DNA of 64,000 bases from Thermoanaerobacter sp. (GCA_014896455.1 JADBKJ010000028.1:20381-84380), one strand, 5' to 3'. Shown: positions 8,762-20,713, counted from the first letter of the stretch. The notes: generated by a model from the sequence alone, not told the origin. Numbers and translations: made by a program.

Positions 8762-11107
8762 TTATATTTTCTTCCATACCTTTGAAACCAAAATTGTCAT
8801 ATCGTCCTTTGGAGTATTATTACACAATTCCAAACATTTTTTCATTAACGTATCTGCCATATCCTGAGGATTCCTCGTGTTGATTTCACTAATTAACTTT
8901 GAAAATTCTACTTCTTTATCCTTCTCAAAACACTCCAACACTCCATCAGTGACTAAAATCACAAAATCTCCATCTTTTAACTTTCTTTCATGTATATCTG
9001 CCTCTATATCTTCCAAAATGCCAATGGGCAAAGAACTGGATTCTATAATCTCAACCTCATTCCCTCTTTTTATAAAGGTAGCACAAGAGCCAATCTTTAT
9101 AAATTCTGCTCCTCCTGTGAACTTGTCCAGAAACATTATATCCACAGTAGAAAACATTTCTTCTGCAGACCGCAAAGCCAAAATAGAGTTTAATGTTTGA
9201 ATAACTAAATGTTTATCGAAGCCTGCCTCTATAAATTTCTCCAGCAAAGAAATGGTAATAGTGCTCTCTGCAGCCGCTTTATATCCAATCCCCATTCCAT
9301 CGCTTAAAGCTGCCATATATTTTCCATCTTCTAAGTCCATAAAAGAATAAGTATCTCCAGAAATCTTGGCTTTTGACTTACTAACTCTGCTTATACCCGT
9401 TAATACTTGCAAGCTCTCTGCTTTTGTAAGAGTAAGTACACATCTTCCATTGTGGTCTATAGAGCATAACCTACTTTTTCTCTCATATCTTTCCCCCATA
9501 ATTTCAGATACAATAGGGATAATTTTTTTGTCACATTCCTTAGCAAAACATGCCTTTTTATATATTTTTACATTAACATTTTCGTCTCCTGTGTCATAAA
9601 TTAGCACATCCTCCACAGGTATGCCCTTTTTGTCCAATTCCACCATCATTATTTGTTCTAATTCATCTTTAAAAGTGACATTCATGCTAATATCACTAGC
9701 CATATTAGATATTGCATCGGCAACTCCTTTTAACTGAGTAGCAATAAGTCTTTTAGCATCTTTTAGCCTTTCTCTCCACTGCATGCTTATTTTGTAAATG
9801 CCTAAGTAATATTTAGTTGTATTCATAAGTTCAGAAAATCTTATACATTTTCTATACAGTTTATTGTCCTCAATACTACTATTTTTTTCAAGATGTTCTA
9901 TCAACTCAAACATGCTTTTATAAGTATTGTAAAACTCCTTGTCCCAACAAGTTTTATACATGACACATTGAGTACAGGTCTTATTGGCAATTTCTTCAAA
10001 CAAATAAGAAATATCTTTATGGTCTAATACTTTTTCATTTACTTGTTTAAAACTTTTAGAAAGCTCTTCAAATACTTGAGAATACTCTTTAAGTTTACCT
10101 GTCACTACTTCTTTTAATTTTTCATTGTAATTTCTGTTGTTTAAATTTTTATTACCCTTTACTATTTCCTCCGCCTTTACTATGTACTTCTTAGGAAGTG
10201 CTACAAACATTAAAGAAGCTAAAACAATATCATAAGGATTTACAAGCATATCCACATTTGAAGTTACATAAAATGTAATAATAAAAATGGCAGTTAAAAA
10301 GCCTATAATAACTCCAATTCTATGCAATTTTTTCAAACTACCGGCTAACAAGCCTGCAAATCCAAAAAGCCCTATGGAAACTGGCATTTGGAAAAAAGAT
10401 AAGCTTCCAAAAAGCCCCATAGTTGTGCCGATACTTGCTCCTACTCCAGCCCCCCCTATATAAGAGGCTAAAAGTATTATAAATATCCCTAATATCCCAT
10501 TGAGAGTAAATTTCCACACATTCAAATGATTCATTCCTAGAATAAATAGCCCTATAGATATACTCAAAGATATCAACTCTTCATTGGAAACAATTTTTCT
10601 GTTTATATTCAAAATAAATGAAACAGCATGATTAAAAATAAAAACCATTAACATTGCAATGACAGACTCATATACGCTCATTATAATGTCAAAAAGTAAA
10701 AAGCCATAAATATAGCTGAATATAAGATCTGCACTAAAAAGAGAAATAAAAGTAATGAAAGAAGTTTTAATAATATTTTGAGGTTTAATTTTTAGAAATC
10801 CTTCTAATGAAAAGATAAACACAAGTGCTAAAAGGTATTTAAAACTATTGACATTGGATAAAGTTAATATTCCCAACCATACTCCTATTCCTGTTAAAAG
10901 ATATCGCTTTTTATACATTAAAAGGGTTGCAAAAAAAGCAATGCCGAAAGGCAAAAGACTATTGAAAATAACAGCTCGCCCTATAAAAAAGCTTATAACT
11001 GACAATAATATAATCTGTTGAATGTTTTTAGAAAGATTTTTTTGAGTATTTTCTGACAAGGGAGTTTTTATAACTCTTTTATAAGGTAAAATATTTATAT
11101 TTTGCAT
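8762..11107 (-). CDS. spoIIE: Stage II sporulation protein E (SpoIIE phosphatase)
   Basis: PP2C-type serine phosphatase of the forespore septum. It dephosphorylates the anti-anti-sigma factor SpoIIAA and so activates sigma-F. The first ~320 residues hold about ten hydrophobic segments. A central, mostly helical region follows, with cysteines CTQCVMYKTCWDKEF. The C-terminal PP2C domain (about 560-780) has ALSDGMGIGYKAAAES, MFLDKFTGGAEFIKIG and VILVTDGVLE. The ATG at 11107 lies behind AGGAGGTGATGG. The 781-residue length is near the Bacillus protein (about 827). Its presence is good evidence that the host forms endospores. Confidence 0.95.
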   Translation of the reverse strand: MQNINILPYKRVIKTPLSENTQKNLSKNIQQIILLSVISFFIGRAVIFNSLLPFGIAFFATLLMYKKRYLLTGIGVWLGILTLSNVNSFKYLLALVFIFSLEGFLKIKPQNIIKTSFITFISLFSADLIFSYIYGFLLFDIIMSVYESVIAMLMVFIFNHAVSFILNINRKIVSNEELISLSISIGLFILGMNHLNVWKFTLNGILGIFIILLASYIGGAGVGASIGTTMGLFGSLSFFQMPVSIGLFGFAGLLAGSLKKLHRIGVIIGFLTAIFIITFYVTSNVDMLVNPYDIVLASLMFVALPKKYIVKAEEIVKGNKNLNNRNYNEKLKEVVTGKLKEYSQVFEELSKSFKQVNEKVLDHKDISYLFEEIANKTCTQCVMYKTCWDKEFYNTYKSMFELIEHLEKNSSIEDNKLYRKCIRFSELMNTTKYYLGIYKISMQWRERLKDAKRLIATQLKGVADAISNMASDISMNVTFKDELEQIMMVELDKKGIPVEDVLIYDTGDENVNVKIYKKACFAKECDKKIIPIVSEIMGERYERKSRLCSIDHNGRCVLTLTKAESLQVLTGISRVSKSKAKISGDTYSFMDLEDGKYMAALSDGMGIGYKAAAESTITISLLEKFIEAGFDKHLVIQTLNSILALRSAEEMFSTVDIMFLDKFTGGAEFIKIGSCATFIKRGNEVEIIESSSLPIGILEDIEADIHERKLKDGDFVILVTDGVLECFEKDKEVEFSKLISEINTRNPQDMADTLMKKCLELCNNTPKDDMTILVSKVWKKI

Positions 11108-11109
11108 AA

Positions 11110-11160
11110 AAAACCATCACCTCCTGTTTTTCTAAATTATAGCATCATGGTGATGGTTTT
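11110..11160 (-). promoter_or_regulatory. spoIIE promoter flanked by a 12-base inverted repeat
   Basis: On the minus strand TATAAT (11141-11136) lies 29 bases before the start codon. GGTGATGGTTTT (11149-11160) and AAAACCATCACC (11110-11121, overlapping the ribosome site) form perfect 12-base inverted arms on either side of that -10. No good -35 is seen, as expected for an activator-dependent (Spo0A-type) promoter. Confidence 0.55.
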
Positions 11161-11194
11161 ATTTGTTAATTTTTGTTGTATATGTAATTTTTCT

Positions 11195-11201
11195 TTCGAC
11201 A
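11195..11201 (-). promoter_or_regulatory. Possible Spo0A box upstream of spoIIE
   Basis: TGTCGAA on the minus strand matches the Spo0A box core. It lies about 66-72 bases upstream of the inferred spoIIE transcription start. In Bacillus, spoIIE is directly activated by Spo0A. A 7-mer match alone is weak, and the distance is larger than in Bacillus. Confidence 0.35.
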
Positions 11202-11202
11202 T

Positions 11203-11232
11203 AAAAAATAATGTCGCACCTTTGGCGACATT
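11203..11232 (-). terminator. Terminator of tRNA-Glu
   Basis: On the minus strand AATGTCGC/GCGACATT form a stem (11232-11210) followed by ATTTTTTA, about 20 bases after the tRNA 3' end. Confidence 0.75.
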
Positions 11233-11250
11233 TTATTTCTTAAACTTAAA

Positions 11251-11325
11251 TGGTGACCCCGACGGGATTCGAACCCGTGTTGCCGCCGTGAAAGGGCGGT
11301 GTCTTAACCTCTTGACCACGGGGCC
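11251..11325 (-). tRNA. tRNA-Glu (anticodon TTC)
   Basis: The minus strand reads GGCCCCG at the 5' end and CGGGGTC plus encoded ACCA at the 3' end, a seven-pair acceptor stem with one G-U. The T-arm has CGGGTTCGAATCCCG. The anticodon arm CCGCCCTTTCACGGCGG shows anticodon TTC between the CT and CA of the loop. It is a single tRNA with its own promoter and terminator, not part of an rRNA operon. Confidence 0.96.
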
Positions 11326-11341
11326 ACAAAAGACATTACTT

Positions 11342-11369
11342 ATTTTATCATATTTTCATGTCTTGTCAA
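11342..11369 (-). promoter_or_regulatory. tRNA-Glu promoter
   Basis: On the minus strand TTGACA (11369-11364), a 16-base spacer and TAAAAT (11347-11342) lie about 17 bases before the tRNA 5' end. This is a strong housekeeping promoter. Confidence 0.8.
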
Positions 11370-11393
11370 CGAAAAATTTTTCCTTAATAATTG

Positions 11394-11577
11394 TCATTTT
11401 TTGGATATAAAAATGCCTGTCCTTTCTGACTTTTTTATTTCTTCTATTAAAGCATATTCGACTTCTAAATAATTTGCAATATCTTCAATTTCACATCAAA
11501 AACTTTTTATATTTATTATCTCTCAGTTTGTACTTTAATAAAACGCAAAAACATGCTATACTAATTAAAGTACTAAT
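11394..11577 (-). pseudogene. Possible frameshifted small gene behind a CsoR-like operator
   Basis: I do not recognise a family. Behind GAGGAG (minus strand), one frame (starting at a non-standard ATT, 11577) codes for a short hydrophobic stretch and basic tail (LISIACFCVLLKYK, ending KKFLM). A second frame then continues as EIEDIANYLEVEYALIEEIK and ends in FISKK at 11394. Removing one T at the join would give a single product of about 60 residues with an N-terminal membrane anchor. It is either a broken gene, a programmed frameshift, or chance. The 380-base stretch from 11326 to 11706 holds no intact gene. Confidence 0.3.
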
Positions 11578-11598
11578 AAAATCACTCCTCTATAATAA

Positions 11599-11620
11599 AT
11601 GCGGTATTTCTATACCGCAT
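11599..11620. other. 9-bp hairpin in the leader of the broken gene
   Basis: ATGCGGTAT, loop TTCT, ATACCGCAT is a perfect stem. On the plus strand it is followed by CCTTTTT, on the minus strand by TTTATTATAG. It could be a weak terminator in either direction. Confidence 0.5.
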
Positions 11621-11637
11621 CCTTTTTGGACTAATAT

Positions 11638-11697
11638 ATGCCCCCGTAGGGTATAGGGCTACGTTAAAAGTATATCACATTTTCTATGTAATGTAAA
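11638..11697 (-). promoter_or_regulatory. Promoter with CsoR-like GC-tract operator
   Basis: On the minus strand TTTACA (11697-11692), a 17-base spacer and TATACT (11674-11669) form a good promoter. Directly at the start of the predicted transcript lies TATACCCTACGGGGGCATA, a C-run/G-run inverted site. It resembles operators of the copper-sensing CsoR/RcnR family. No copper gene follows in this window. Confidence 0.5.
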
Positions 11698-11706
11698 TAC
11701 AAAATT

Positions 11707-12648
11707 TTAGTGTATTTCTTCTGAAGAAATAATCGGTTGAGACACTTTTCCAAAATAATTTGTCCCCCATACTCCTATCAATATCATAATAGCTCCTATT
11801 ATATGATACCAATAAAAAGCTTCACGTCGTATGGTGACCCCCGCTATTACCGAAATTACTGTGGTCAAATTTGCAAAAACTGAAGCTTGAGATGCAGGCA
11901 ATTTTGAAAGAGCATAATTGTTTAAAAAATACGCTACAACAGAAGATAAAACACCTAGATATAGCACAGGAATAAGTACTCTGTAATCAGTTAAATCCTT
12001 GAAATAGTCAGAAATAGGATAGCCTTTTGCTAATCTATCAATTAAATTTAAAAAATTGAAAGAAATTGCGGCAAACCACATCATGACAAAGGTTATCTCA
12101 ATAGGTGAAAATTCTAAAGAAGACTTTCTTGCTAAAATACTGTAAAAAGCTGCAGATAAGACTGCTCCTAAAAGATATACAAAACCTACAATTGACGTAT
12201 TACGGCTTTCAACACCTGTCATAAAAATTATAAAAGCAACTCCTGTAACAGACAAAAGAATAAAGAAAAGCTGATACAAAGAAGGCCTTTCCTTTAAAAA
12301 TACCGCCGCCAAAGCGGTAACAGCAACAGGAATTAAAGCTATCATCAAGCCAGAAAGAGAAGAGGATGTATATTTTACACCATATGTTTCAAATATAAAA
12401 TACACAACAGGCTCTGATAGAGACAATAAAAACAATGGCCACAGATTTTTCCCTCTATAATTGAGCTTAATAATTCCAAATACCCACAAAAGAGTAATCA
12501 TAAATGCTGCAAGTAAAAAACGATAGGCTATAAGCTCTAAAGGAGAAGCTACATCAAGCCCCATAGAGGTAAACATAAAAGAAAATCCAAAAATTGATGC
12601 CATCCCTATTCCTGCCAAATAAGGATAGTAACTTTTTATCCTCCCCAA
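11707..12648 (-). CDS. EamA/DMT-superfamily metabolite exporter
   Basis: Integral membrane protein with about ten hydrophobic segments arranged as two EamA repeats. Each has a typical core, for example FGFSFMFTSMGLDVASPLEL near the start and SSVVAYFLNNYALSKLPASQ in the second half. Such proteins export amino acids or other small metabolites; the substrate cannot be told. I start it at TTG 12648, six bases after GGAGGTG, giving 313 residues. A longer frame to 12708 would place the TATAAT box inside the gene. Confidence 0.88.
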   Translation of the reverse strand: MGRIKSYYPYLAGIGMASIFGFSFMFTSMGLDVASPLELIAYRFLLAAFMITLLWVFGIIKLNYRGKNLWPLFLLSLSEPVVYFIFETYGVKYTSSSLSGLMIALIPVAVTALAAVFLKERPSLYQLFFILLSVTGVAFIIFMTGVESRNTSIVGFVYLLGAVLSAAFYSILARKSSLEFSPIEITFVMMWFAAISFNFLNLIDRLAKGYPISDYFKDLTDYRVLIPVLYLGVLSSVVAYFLNNYALSKLPASQASVFANLTTVISVIAGVTIRREAFYWYHIIGAIMILIGVWGTNYFGKVSQPIISSEEIH

Positions 12649-12682
12649 ATTTAACACCTCCGCACCTTTTTTTAAAACACCG

Positions 12683-12690
12683 ATATAATT
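12683..12690 (-). promoter_or_regulatory. -10 box of the EamA gene
   Basis: TATATAAT on the minus strand lies about 35 bases before the TTG start. A clear -35 is not seen. Confidence 0.4.
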
Positions 12691-12719
12691 ATATAGCACT
12701 TCCCACAAAAAATAAAATC

Positions 12720-12784
12720 CAGACGAAGGGGACGGTTCTTTTCATCTGAAAAATTCAGACAAGAGGAACCGTCCCCTTCGTCTG
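12720..12784. repeat. Large imperfect palindrome (possible MITE/REP-like unit)
   Basis: Two 31-base arms match at 27 positions around a 3-base centre. The outer 19 pairs are perfect (arm begins CAGACGAAGGGGACGGTTC). The element is much more GC-rich than its surroundings and fills the gap between the divergent EamA and ECF sigma genes. It has no T-run and no ORF. It looks like a dispersed palindromic repeat rather than a terminator. Confidence 0.6.
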
Positions 12785-12846
12785 AAAAGTTTTTGTCACA
12801 AAATTGGCTTTAGATGTGTTATTATTAGTGAAAAGACATAGGGGAG

Positions 12847-13347
12847 GTGTTCAAAATAGAGGAAAGTTTCAAAGATATCTTTGAAAAATATTATCCAAAA
12901 GTTTTAAATCAAATTTCTTGGATGATAAAAGACGAATTCAAAGCGGAAGACATTACTCAAGAGGTTTTTATAAAGTATTTTAAAAATCCTCCCCCTCACA
13001 ATGAAAATATAGGAGGTTGGTTATCCAAAGTGGCAATAAATCATGCCTTAAATTATATCCGCAGTGAAAAAAACACAAAAACAAGAGAACTGGAAGTTTT
13101 TAAAAACACGCAAGAGAAATTTTTTGAAGACCCTGAAGAAATAGCAATTAAAAGGTTTGAAAGAGCTAAAGTGAAAGAAGTCCTCCTAAAAATGAGTAAA
13201 AGAGATATGATGTGTCTAATACTTAAACATTCAGGATATAGTTACGAAGAAATAGCAATATCATTGGGAATTAAGAAAACCTCCGTCGGCACAACCATAG
13301 CAAGAGCACAAAAAAAGTTTAAAGAATTATATGAAAAGGAGGTGTAA
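12847..13347 (+). CDS. ECF-type RNA polymerase sigma factor
   Basis: Sigma-70 family factor of 166 residues with region 2 (FEKYYPKVLNQISWMIKDEF, then AEDITQEVFIKYF) and region 4 (CLILKHSGYSYEEIAISLGI then TSVGTTIARAQKKF). It directs transcription of a small stress or envelope regulon. The anti-sigma gene starts two bases after its stop. The start is unclear: GTG 12847 overlaps the GGGGAGG ribosome site, and the codon at the right distance (12856) is ATA. The operon also encodes an ABC exporter, so the regulon may include transport or antibiotic resistance. Confidence 0.92.
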   Translation: MFKIEESFKDIFEKYYPKVLNQISWMIKDEFKAEDITQEVFIKYFKNPPPHNENIGGWLSKVAINHALNYIRSEKNTKTRELEVFKNTQEKFFEDPEEIAIKRFERAKVKEVLLKMSKRDMMCLILKHSGYSYEEIAISLGIKKTSVGTTIARAQKKFKELYEKEV

Positions 13348-13349
13348 GT

Positions 13350-14534
13350 ATGTGCTACGATGAAGGAACTCTTCAAGCATATCTAGACAATGAACTGGAT
13401 GAAATCACTGCAAAAAATGTAGAAGAACATTTAAAAACTTGCGATGTATGTAGAGAAAAACTTGAACAACTAAAATCCATAAATGAATTCACTTTAAAAG
13501 CTTTAAAAGCAAGCAATATAAATTTAAATGAAGCTTGGGCTACTCTAAATGAAAAATTGAGCAAAAATAATAATAAAGGAGGAATGTTTGCCATGTTTAT
13601 AAAGTACAAAAAGTCAATTGCCGCCTTAGTCGTAGTGGCATTTGTAGTTTCTTCAATGCTTTTCCCTCCCCTTAAAAATACAGAGGCTAAAATTCTAAAT
13701 TTATTGAGACTTAACAAAATGCAAATTATAACTATTACACCTGATGACATTACACAAATTCAAAATGAGTTCTATGATAGAAACATAAAGAGCATTGACT
13801 TAAAAGAATATGGTGAAATATTAAGGTCTGGAAACTATGAAGGATATGAAGTTTCAATAAATGAAATTGACAAACTAAAGTCCGATGTAGATTATAAATT
13901 TAAGCTGCCAACTGACGAAAATTTTGAAATTAACCATATATATGTATCAAAGGGTGAAGGATTCGAATTTAAACTTAATGTTGACAAAATAAATGAATTA
14001 ATTAAAACATTTGGCGGCACACATCTTTTCCCTAAAGAGCTCAACAATAAACCTATTATAATGAATGTTGGCACATCTATATATATTGATATAAAAGAAA
14101 AAAAGAATGATAATGATACAGAAAATATCAAAAAAAGTATTTATCTTAATATAAATAAAACTCCTGAGATTGTAGTACCAGAAGGGGCAAATATAGATAA
14201 GGTAATTGATGCCTTGGCTAACCTCCCATTTTTGCCCGACAATTTAAAAAAACAAATTGCAAGTGTAACTGACTGGAAGGAGACATTACCTATACCAAGT
14301 GATGAATCTACAAATGTTAAAGAAATAAATATAAGAGGAAATACAGCTATTATTCTAACAAATAAATATTCTCCAAATATGGCATCCATAGTATGGAATG
14401 AAAATGGAGTAATGTATAGTCTATCAATCAATGGACCTTATGAAACATCTACAGACAAGCAAACAATAAATGATGAATTAATAACACAGCAAAATATAAA
14501 TACATTAATTCAAATTGCAAATTCTATGAGGTGA
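13350..14534 (+). CDS. Membrane anti-sigma factor with zinc-finger domain
   Basis: The first 40 residues form an anti-sigma zinc-binding domain with the H-x3-C-x2-C motif (HLKTCDVC, His27, Cys31, Cys34). A single transmembrane segment follows at about residues 85-110 (KSIAALVVVAFVVSSMLFPP). The ~280-residue outer part has no domain I recognise. It should hold the adjacent ECF sigma factor inactive at the membrane and release it on an external signal. It follows the sigma gene by two bases and precedes the ABC genes by four. Confidence 0.88.
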   Translation: MCYDEGTLQAYLDNELDEITAKNVEEHLKTCDVCREKLEQLKSINEFTLKALKASNINLNEAWATLNEKLSKNNNKGGMFAMFIKYKKSIAALVVVAFVVSSMLFPPLKNTEAKILNLLRLNKMQIITITPDDITQIQNEFYDRNIKSIDLKEYGEILRSGNYEGYEVSINEIDKLKSDVDYKFKLPTDENFEINHIYVSKGEGFEFKLNVDKINELIKTFGGTHLFPKELNNKPIIMNVGTSIYIDIKEKKNDNDTENIKKSIYLNINKTPEIVVPEGANIDKVIDALANLPFLPDNLKKQIASVTDWKETLPIPSDESTNVKEINIRGNTAIILTNKYSPNMASIVWNENGVMYSLSINGPYETSTDKQTINDELITQQNINTLIQIANSMR

Positions 14535-14538
14535 TCAA

Positions 14539-15441
14539 ATGGTTTTAGAGGCGCAAAATCTCACAAAGCAGTTTAACGGAAAAGGAGGATTTAAAGAAGT
14601 CACTCTTTCCGTAGAGAAAGGTCAGGTCTTTGGATTCTTAGGTCCAAATGGTGCAGGAAAAAGCACTTTTGTAAAGACCATGGTGGGGCTTTTACACCCC
14701 ACCTCTGGTTTTGCTTGGATTTTAGAGAAACCCATAGGCACTGTAGAATCAAGAGAAAAAGTGGGATTTTTACCCGAAAATTTTAGATATCACGACTGGA
14801 TGACAGGAAAAGAGCTTTTGAGCTTCCATGCTGAGCTTTATAAAATAAAAAATCCAGGCAAAAAAATTGATGAACTTTTAGAATTGGTAAAATTAAAAGG
14901 TCACGAAAATAAACTTATCAAAAATTACAGCAAAGGAATGCAGCAAAGAATTGGCATTGCAATAGCCCTCTTAAATGACCCAGAAATAGTATTTTTAGAC
15001 GAACCTACTTCAGCTTTAGACCCTGTTGGAAGAATTGAAGTAAGAGAAATCATAAAACAATTAAAATCGCAAGGCAAAACTGTTTTTCTAAACAGCCATC
15101 TATTAAGTGAAGTAGAAATGGTATGCGATGAAGTGGCCATAATAAACCATGGCCGAATAATAGCCGAAGGAAAACTGGAAGAGCTATTAAAAGAACACAC
15201 CCATGTAGAAATGATTGTATCGGACTATACTACAGAGTTGATTGAAAAAATTTCTCACTTATCAAAAGAATTTCAATTTAAAGAAGGTAAGCTCTCTTTT
15301 AAAGTAGAAGATAAAGAAAAAATACCACTTATAGCTAAAATGGTAATAGAAGCTGGTGCCAAGCTATATCAATTAAATACCCAAACTTCTTCACTGGAAG
15401 ACTTATTCATAAACTTGATTGGAAAGGATGAGATGTCGTGA
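14539..15441 (+). CDS. ABC transporter ATP-binding protein (ABC-2 export type)
   Basis: ATPase of 300 residues with Walker A GPNGAGKST, signature NYSKGMQQRIGIA, Walker B DPEIVFLDEPTSALDPVG and switch histidine NSHLL. The C-terminal extension is typical of DrrA/CcmA-like exporters. It partners with the overlapping permease gene (four-base ATGA-type overlap at 15438). Being in the ECF sigma/anti-sigma operon suggests induction by envelope or antimicrobial stress. The substrate is unknown. Confidence 0.93.
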   Translation: MVLEAQNLTKQFNGKGGFKEVTLSVEKGQVFGFLGPNGAGKSTFVKTMVGLLHPTSGFAWILEKPIGTVESREKVGFLPENFRYHDWMTGKELLSFHAELYKIKNPGKKIDELLELVKLKGHENKLIKNYSKGMQQRIGIAIALLNDPEIVFLDEPTSALDPVGRIEVREIIKQLKSQGKTVFLNSHLLSEVEMVCDEVAIINHGRIIAEGKLEELLKEHTHVEMIVSDYTTELIEKISHLSKEFQFKEGKLSFKVEDKEKIPLIAKMVIEAGAKLYQLNTQTSSLEDLFINLIGKDEMS

Positions 15442-16298
15442 TAACTATAATAAAATACACATTTAAAGAGATGCTAAAAAAACGGGCTTTTCTATTAGTC
15501 TCTATTTTATCCCTCCTCTACCTTTCCATATACGCTTTTGGCTTAAGTAGAATATTTGAGCATCCCAGCAATTCTATATATGACATCATTTTTCAATCTC
15601 AAATTTTGTCTGCAGGCCTTTTTTTCGCAAACTTTATAGTAGCTTTTCTCGTAGTTTTGACTTCTGTAAATGCCATATCAGGAGAAATAGAAAGTGGCAC
15701 TATATATTCTATTTTGTCTAAACCTATAAAAAGATATGAACTGGTATTAGGAAAATTTATAGGGCTTAGTATTATGATTGTTTTATACAGCTCTATAATG
15801 TTTTTATCTGTTGTAGGTTTGAATATATGGTTTGGCTCTAAAATAAGCTTCGGGTGGGACAACATTTTAAAAGGTCTCTTTTTCTTCGACTTAGGTCCAA
15901 TTGTATTTTTAGCTCTTATAATCGCTTCAAGTTCAATTTTTTCTACTATAAACACAGGAATAATCGCCATTATGGCCTATGGAATTGCCCTTGTTGGAGG
16001 CGTACTTGAACAGATTGGCACAGCAATGCAACAAAGTCAAGTCGGTGCCTTTGGCTTAAAAAGCGGAGAAAGCCTTATAAACGCAGGGATAATTACAAGC
16101 CTCATCCTTCCTACAGATGTCATATATAGAAAAATGACTGCAGAGCTTTTGACACAAAGTAGTGGAATAAGTTTTATGACACAAGGACTCTTTGGGGGTA
16201 TGTCTCAACCCAGTATTTACATGTTCATATACATCTTTTTCTACGTGGTATTTCTCCTCTATTACGGTGCAAAGCGCTTTTCACAAAGAGACTTATAA
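15438..16298 (+). CDS. ABC-2 type transporter permease
   Basis: Membrane protein of 286 residues with about six hydrophobic segments. The ABC-2 feature INAISGEIESGTIYSILSKP lies after the second segment. It forms the membrane pore for the ATPase encoded just upstream, whose gene it overlaps by four bases. Its stop codon is within the stem of a terminator shared with the convergent DUF1284 gene. Confidence 0.9.
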   Translation: MITIIKYTFKEMLKKRAFLLVSILSLLYLSIYAFGLSRIFEHPSNSIYDIIFQSQILSAGLFFANFIVAFLVVLTSVNAISGEIESGTIYSILSKPIKRYELVLGKFIGLSIMIVLYSSIMFLSVVGLNIWFGSKISFGWDNILKGLFFFDLGPIVFLALIIASSSIFSTINTGIIAIMAYGIALVGGVLEQIGTAMQQSQVGAFGLKSGESLINAGIITSLILPTDVIYRKMTAELLTQSSGISFMTQGLFGGMSQPSIYMFIYIFFYVVFLLYYGAKRFSQRDL

Positions 16299-16319
16299 AG
16301 GCGGCTTCAGCCGCCTTTT
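16297..16319. terminator. Bidirectional terminator
   Basis: AAAGGCGGC, loop TTCA, GCCGCCTTTT is a perfect 9-bp stem between convergent genes. It includes parts of the stop codons of both. Confidence 0.85.
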
Positions 16320-16711
16320 AACTTTTTAATCCCTTCTAAACAATACCCAAGGCTAAACCATTCACAATCTTTACATATATTCATCATCTTTTCTTCTGTC
16401 ATATTTTCTTTAATTTTATCCACAACATCCTTATACCATACTGCCTCTCCTACTTCTATACCCAAAATCTTTAAAACTGCCCTATCTTTTCCTTTTACAC
16501 TTCCTGGATACTCTTCTTCTGTACATTCTCCATTTACATTGTTTGGACACATGCTGCAAATGTTATCCACATTATCCACAACTTTTATCAACATATCCTG
16601 TTCATTATTTAATTTTCTAATAATTTCATCCATATTTTTAACAAATTTTTCATCATAACCAAGCCCTCTAAAGCCCAACACACACAAAAAGTGATGTCCT
16701 CTTATCTCCAT
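16307..16711 (-). CDS. DUF1284 protein (cysteine-rich, possible Fe-S)
   Basis: The 134-residue protein begins MEIRGHHFLCVLGFRGLGY, the typical start of the DUF1284 family. Two cysteine groups, CSMCPNNVNGEC and CKDCEWFSLGYC, could bind an iron-sulfur cluster or zinc. The family function is unknown. It is a single gene, convergent with the ABC permease. Confidence 0.85.
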   Translation of the reverse strand: MEIRGHHFLCVLGFRGLGYDEKFVKNMDEIIRKLNNEQDMLIKVVDNVDNICSMCPNNVNGECTEEEYPGSVKGKDRAVLKILGIEVGEAVWYKDVVDKIKENMTEEKMMNICKDCEWFSLGYCLEGIKKLKGG

Positions 16712-16867
16712 TTCAATCTCTCCTCATCCCATGATTACAACAATAATTATACTGCTAATTTGAACTGTAACCTAAGAAAAAAAAGAAATTTACATCCCTC
16801 AGTTTATCACAATAATAGTCATAATTTCTTCAATTATCGAAAATAATACATTTAAAGGAGTGATTGT

Positions 16868-17029
16868 ATGACTAAAAAACCAAAAAAACCTCACAAAGTG
16901 CCAATAGAAAATCATAAGACTGCTTCCTGGGCAAATATACAAAATGTAAAAGAAGAATCAAATGTGCCTATCCCAAGTGAAAATGAGGTAATAAACGCAA
17001 AAGAATGGGTAGAAGAAAACAAAAAATAA
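16868..17029 (+). CDS. DUF3787-like mini-protein (53 aa)
   Basis: A short gene with a clear AAAGGAG ribosome site seven bases before its ATG. The product begins MTKKPKKPHKVPIENHKTAS and includes ASWANI and NAKEWVEENKK. This matches my recollection of the clostridial DUF3787 family, small hydrophilic proteins of unknown role. It ends in the stem of the terminator shared with nifJ. Confidence 0.75.
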   Translation: MTKKPKKPHKVPIENHKTASWANIQNVKEESNVPIPSENEVINAKEWVEENKK

Positions 17030-17055
17030 CAATTCCGGGCATACGCCCGGAATTG

Positions 17056-17057
<2 letters not shown>
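17028..17057. terminator. Terminator shared by nifJ and the 53-aa gene
   Basis: AACAATTCCGGGC, loop ATAC, GCCCGGAATTGTT is a perfect 13-bp stem. The minus strand continues with TTTTTT soon after, so it mainly serves nifJ. It overlaps both stop codons. Confidence 0.85.
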
Positions 17058-20662
<3,605 letters not shown>

Positions 20663-20713
20663 TTTCTGATAAATAATGATTTCAACGTTTGAATGATAAC
20701 TTTTTATCTTAAA

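Noticed and set aside
8587..8883. Plus-strand open frame covering the spoIIE 3' end
   Set aside because: Most of it is antisense to the SpoIIE phosphatase domain and it begins inside an inverted repeat.
11102..11656. Plus-strand frames over the tRNA-Glu and its flanks
   Set aside because: They run antisense through the tRNA and its terminator, with no ribosome sites and no recognisable product.
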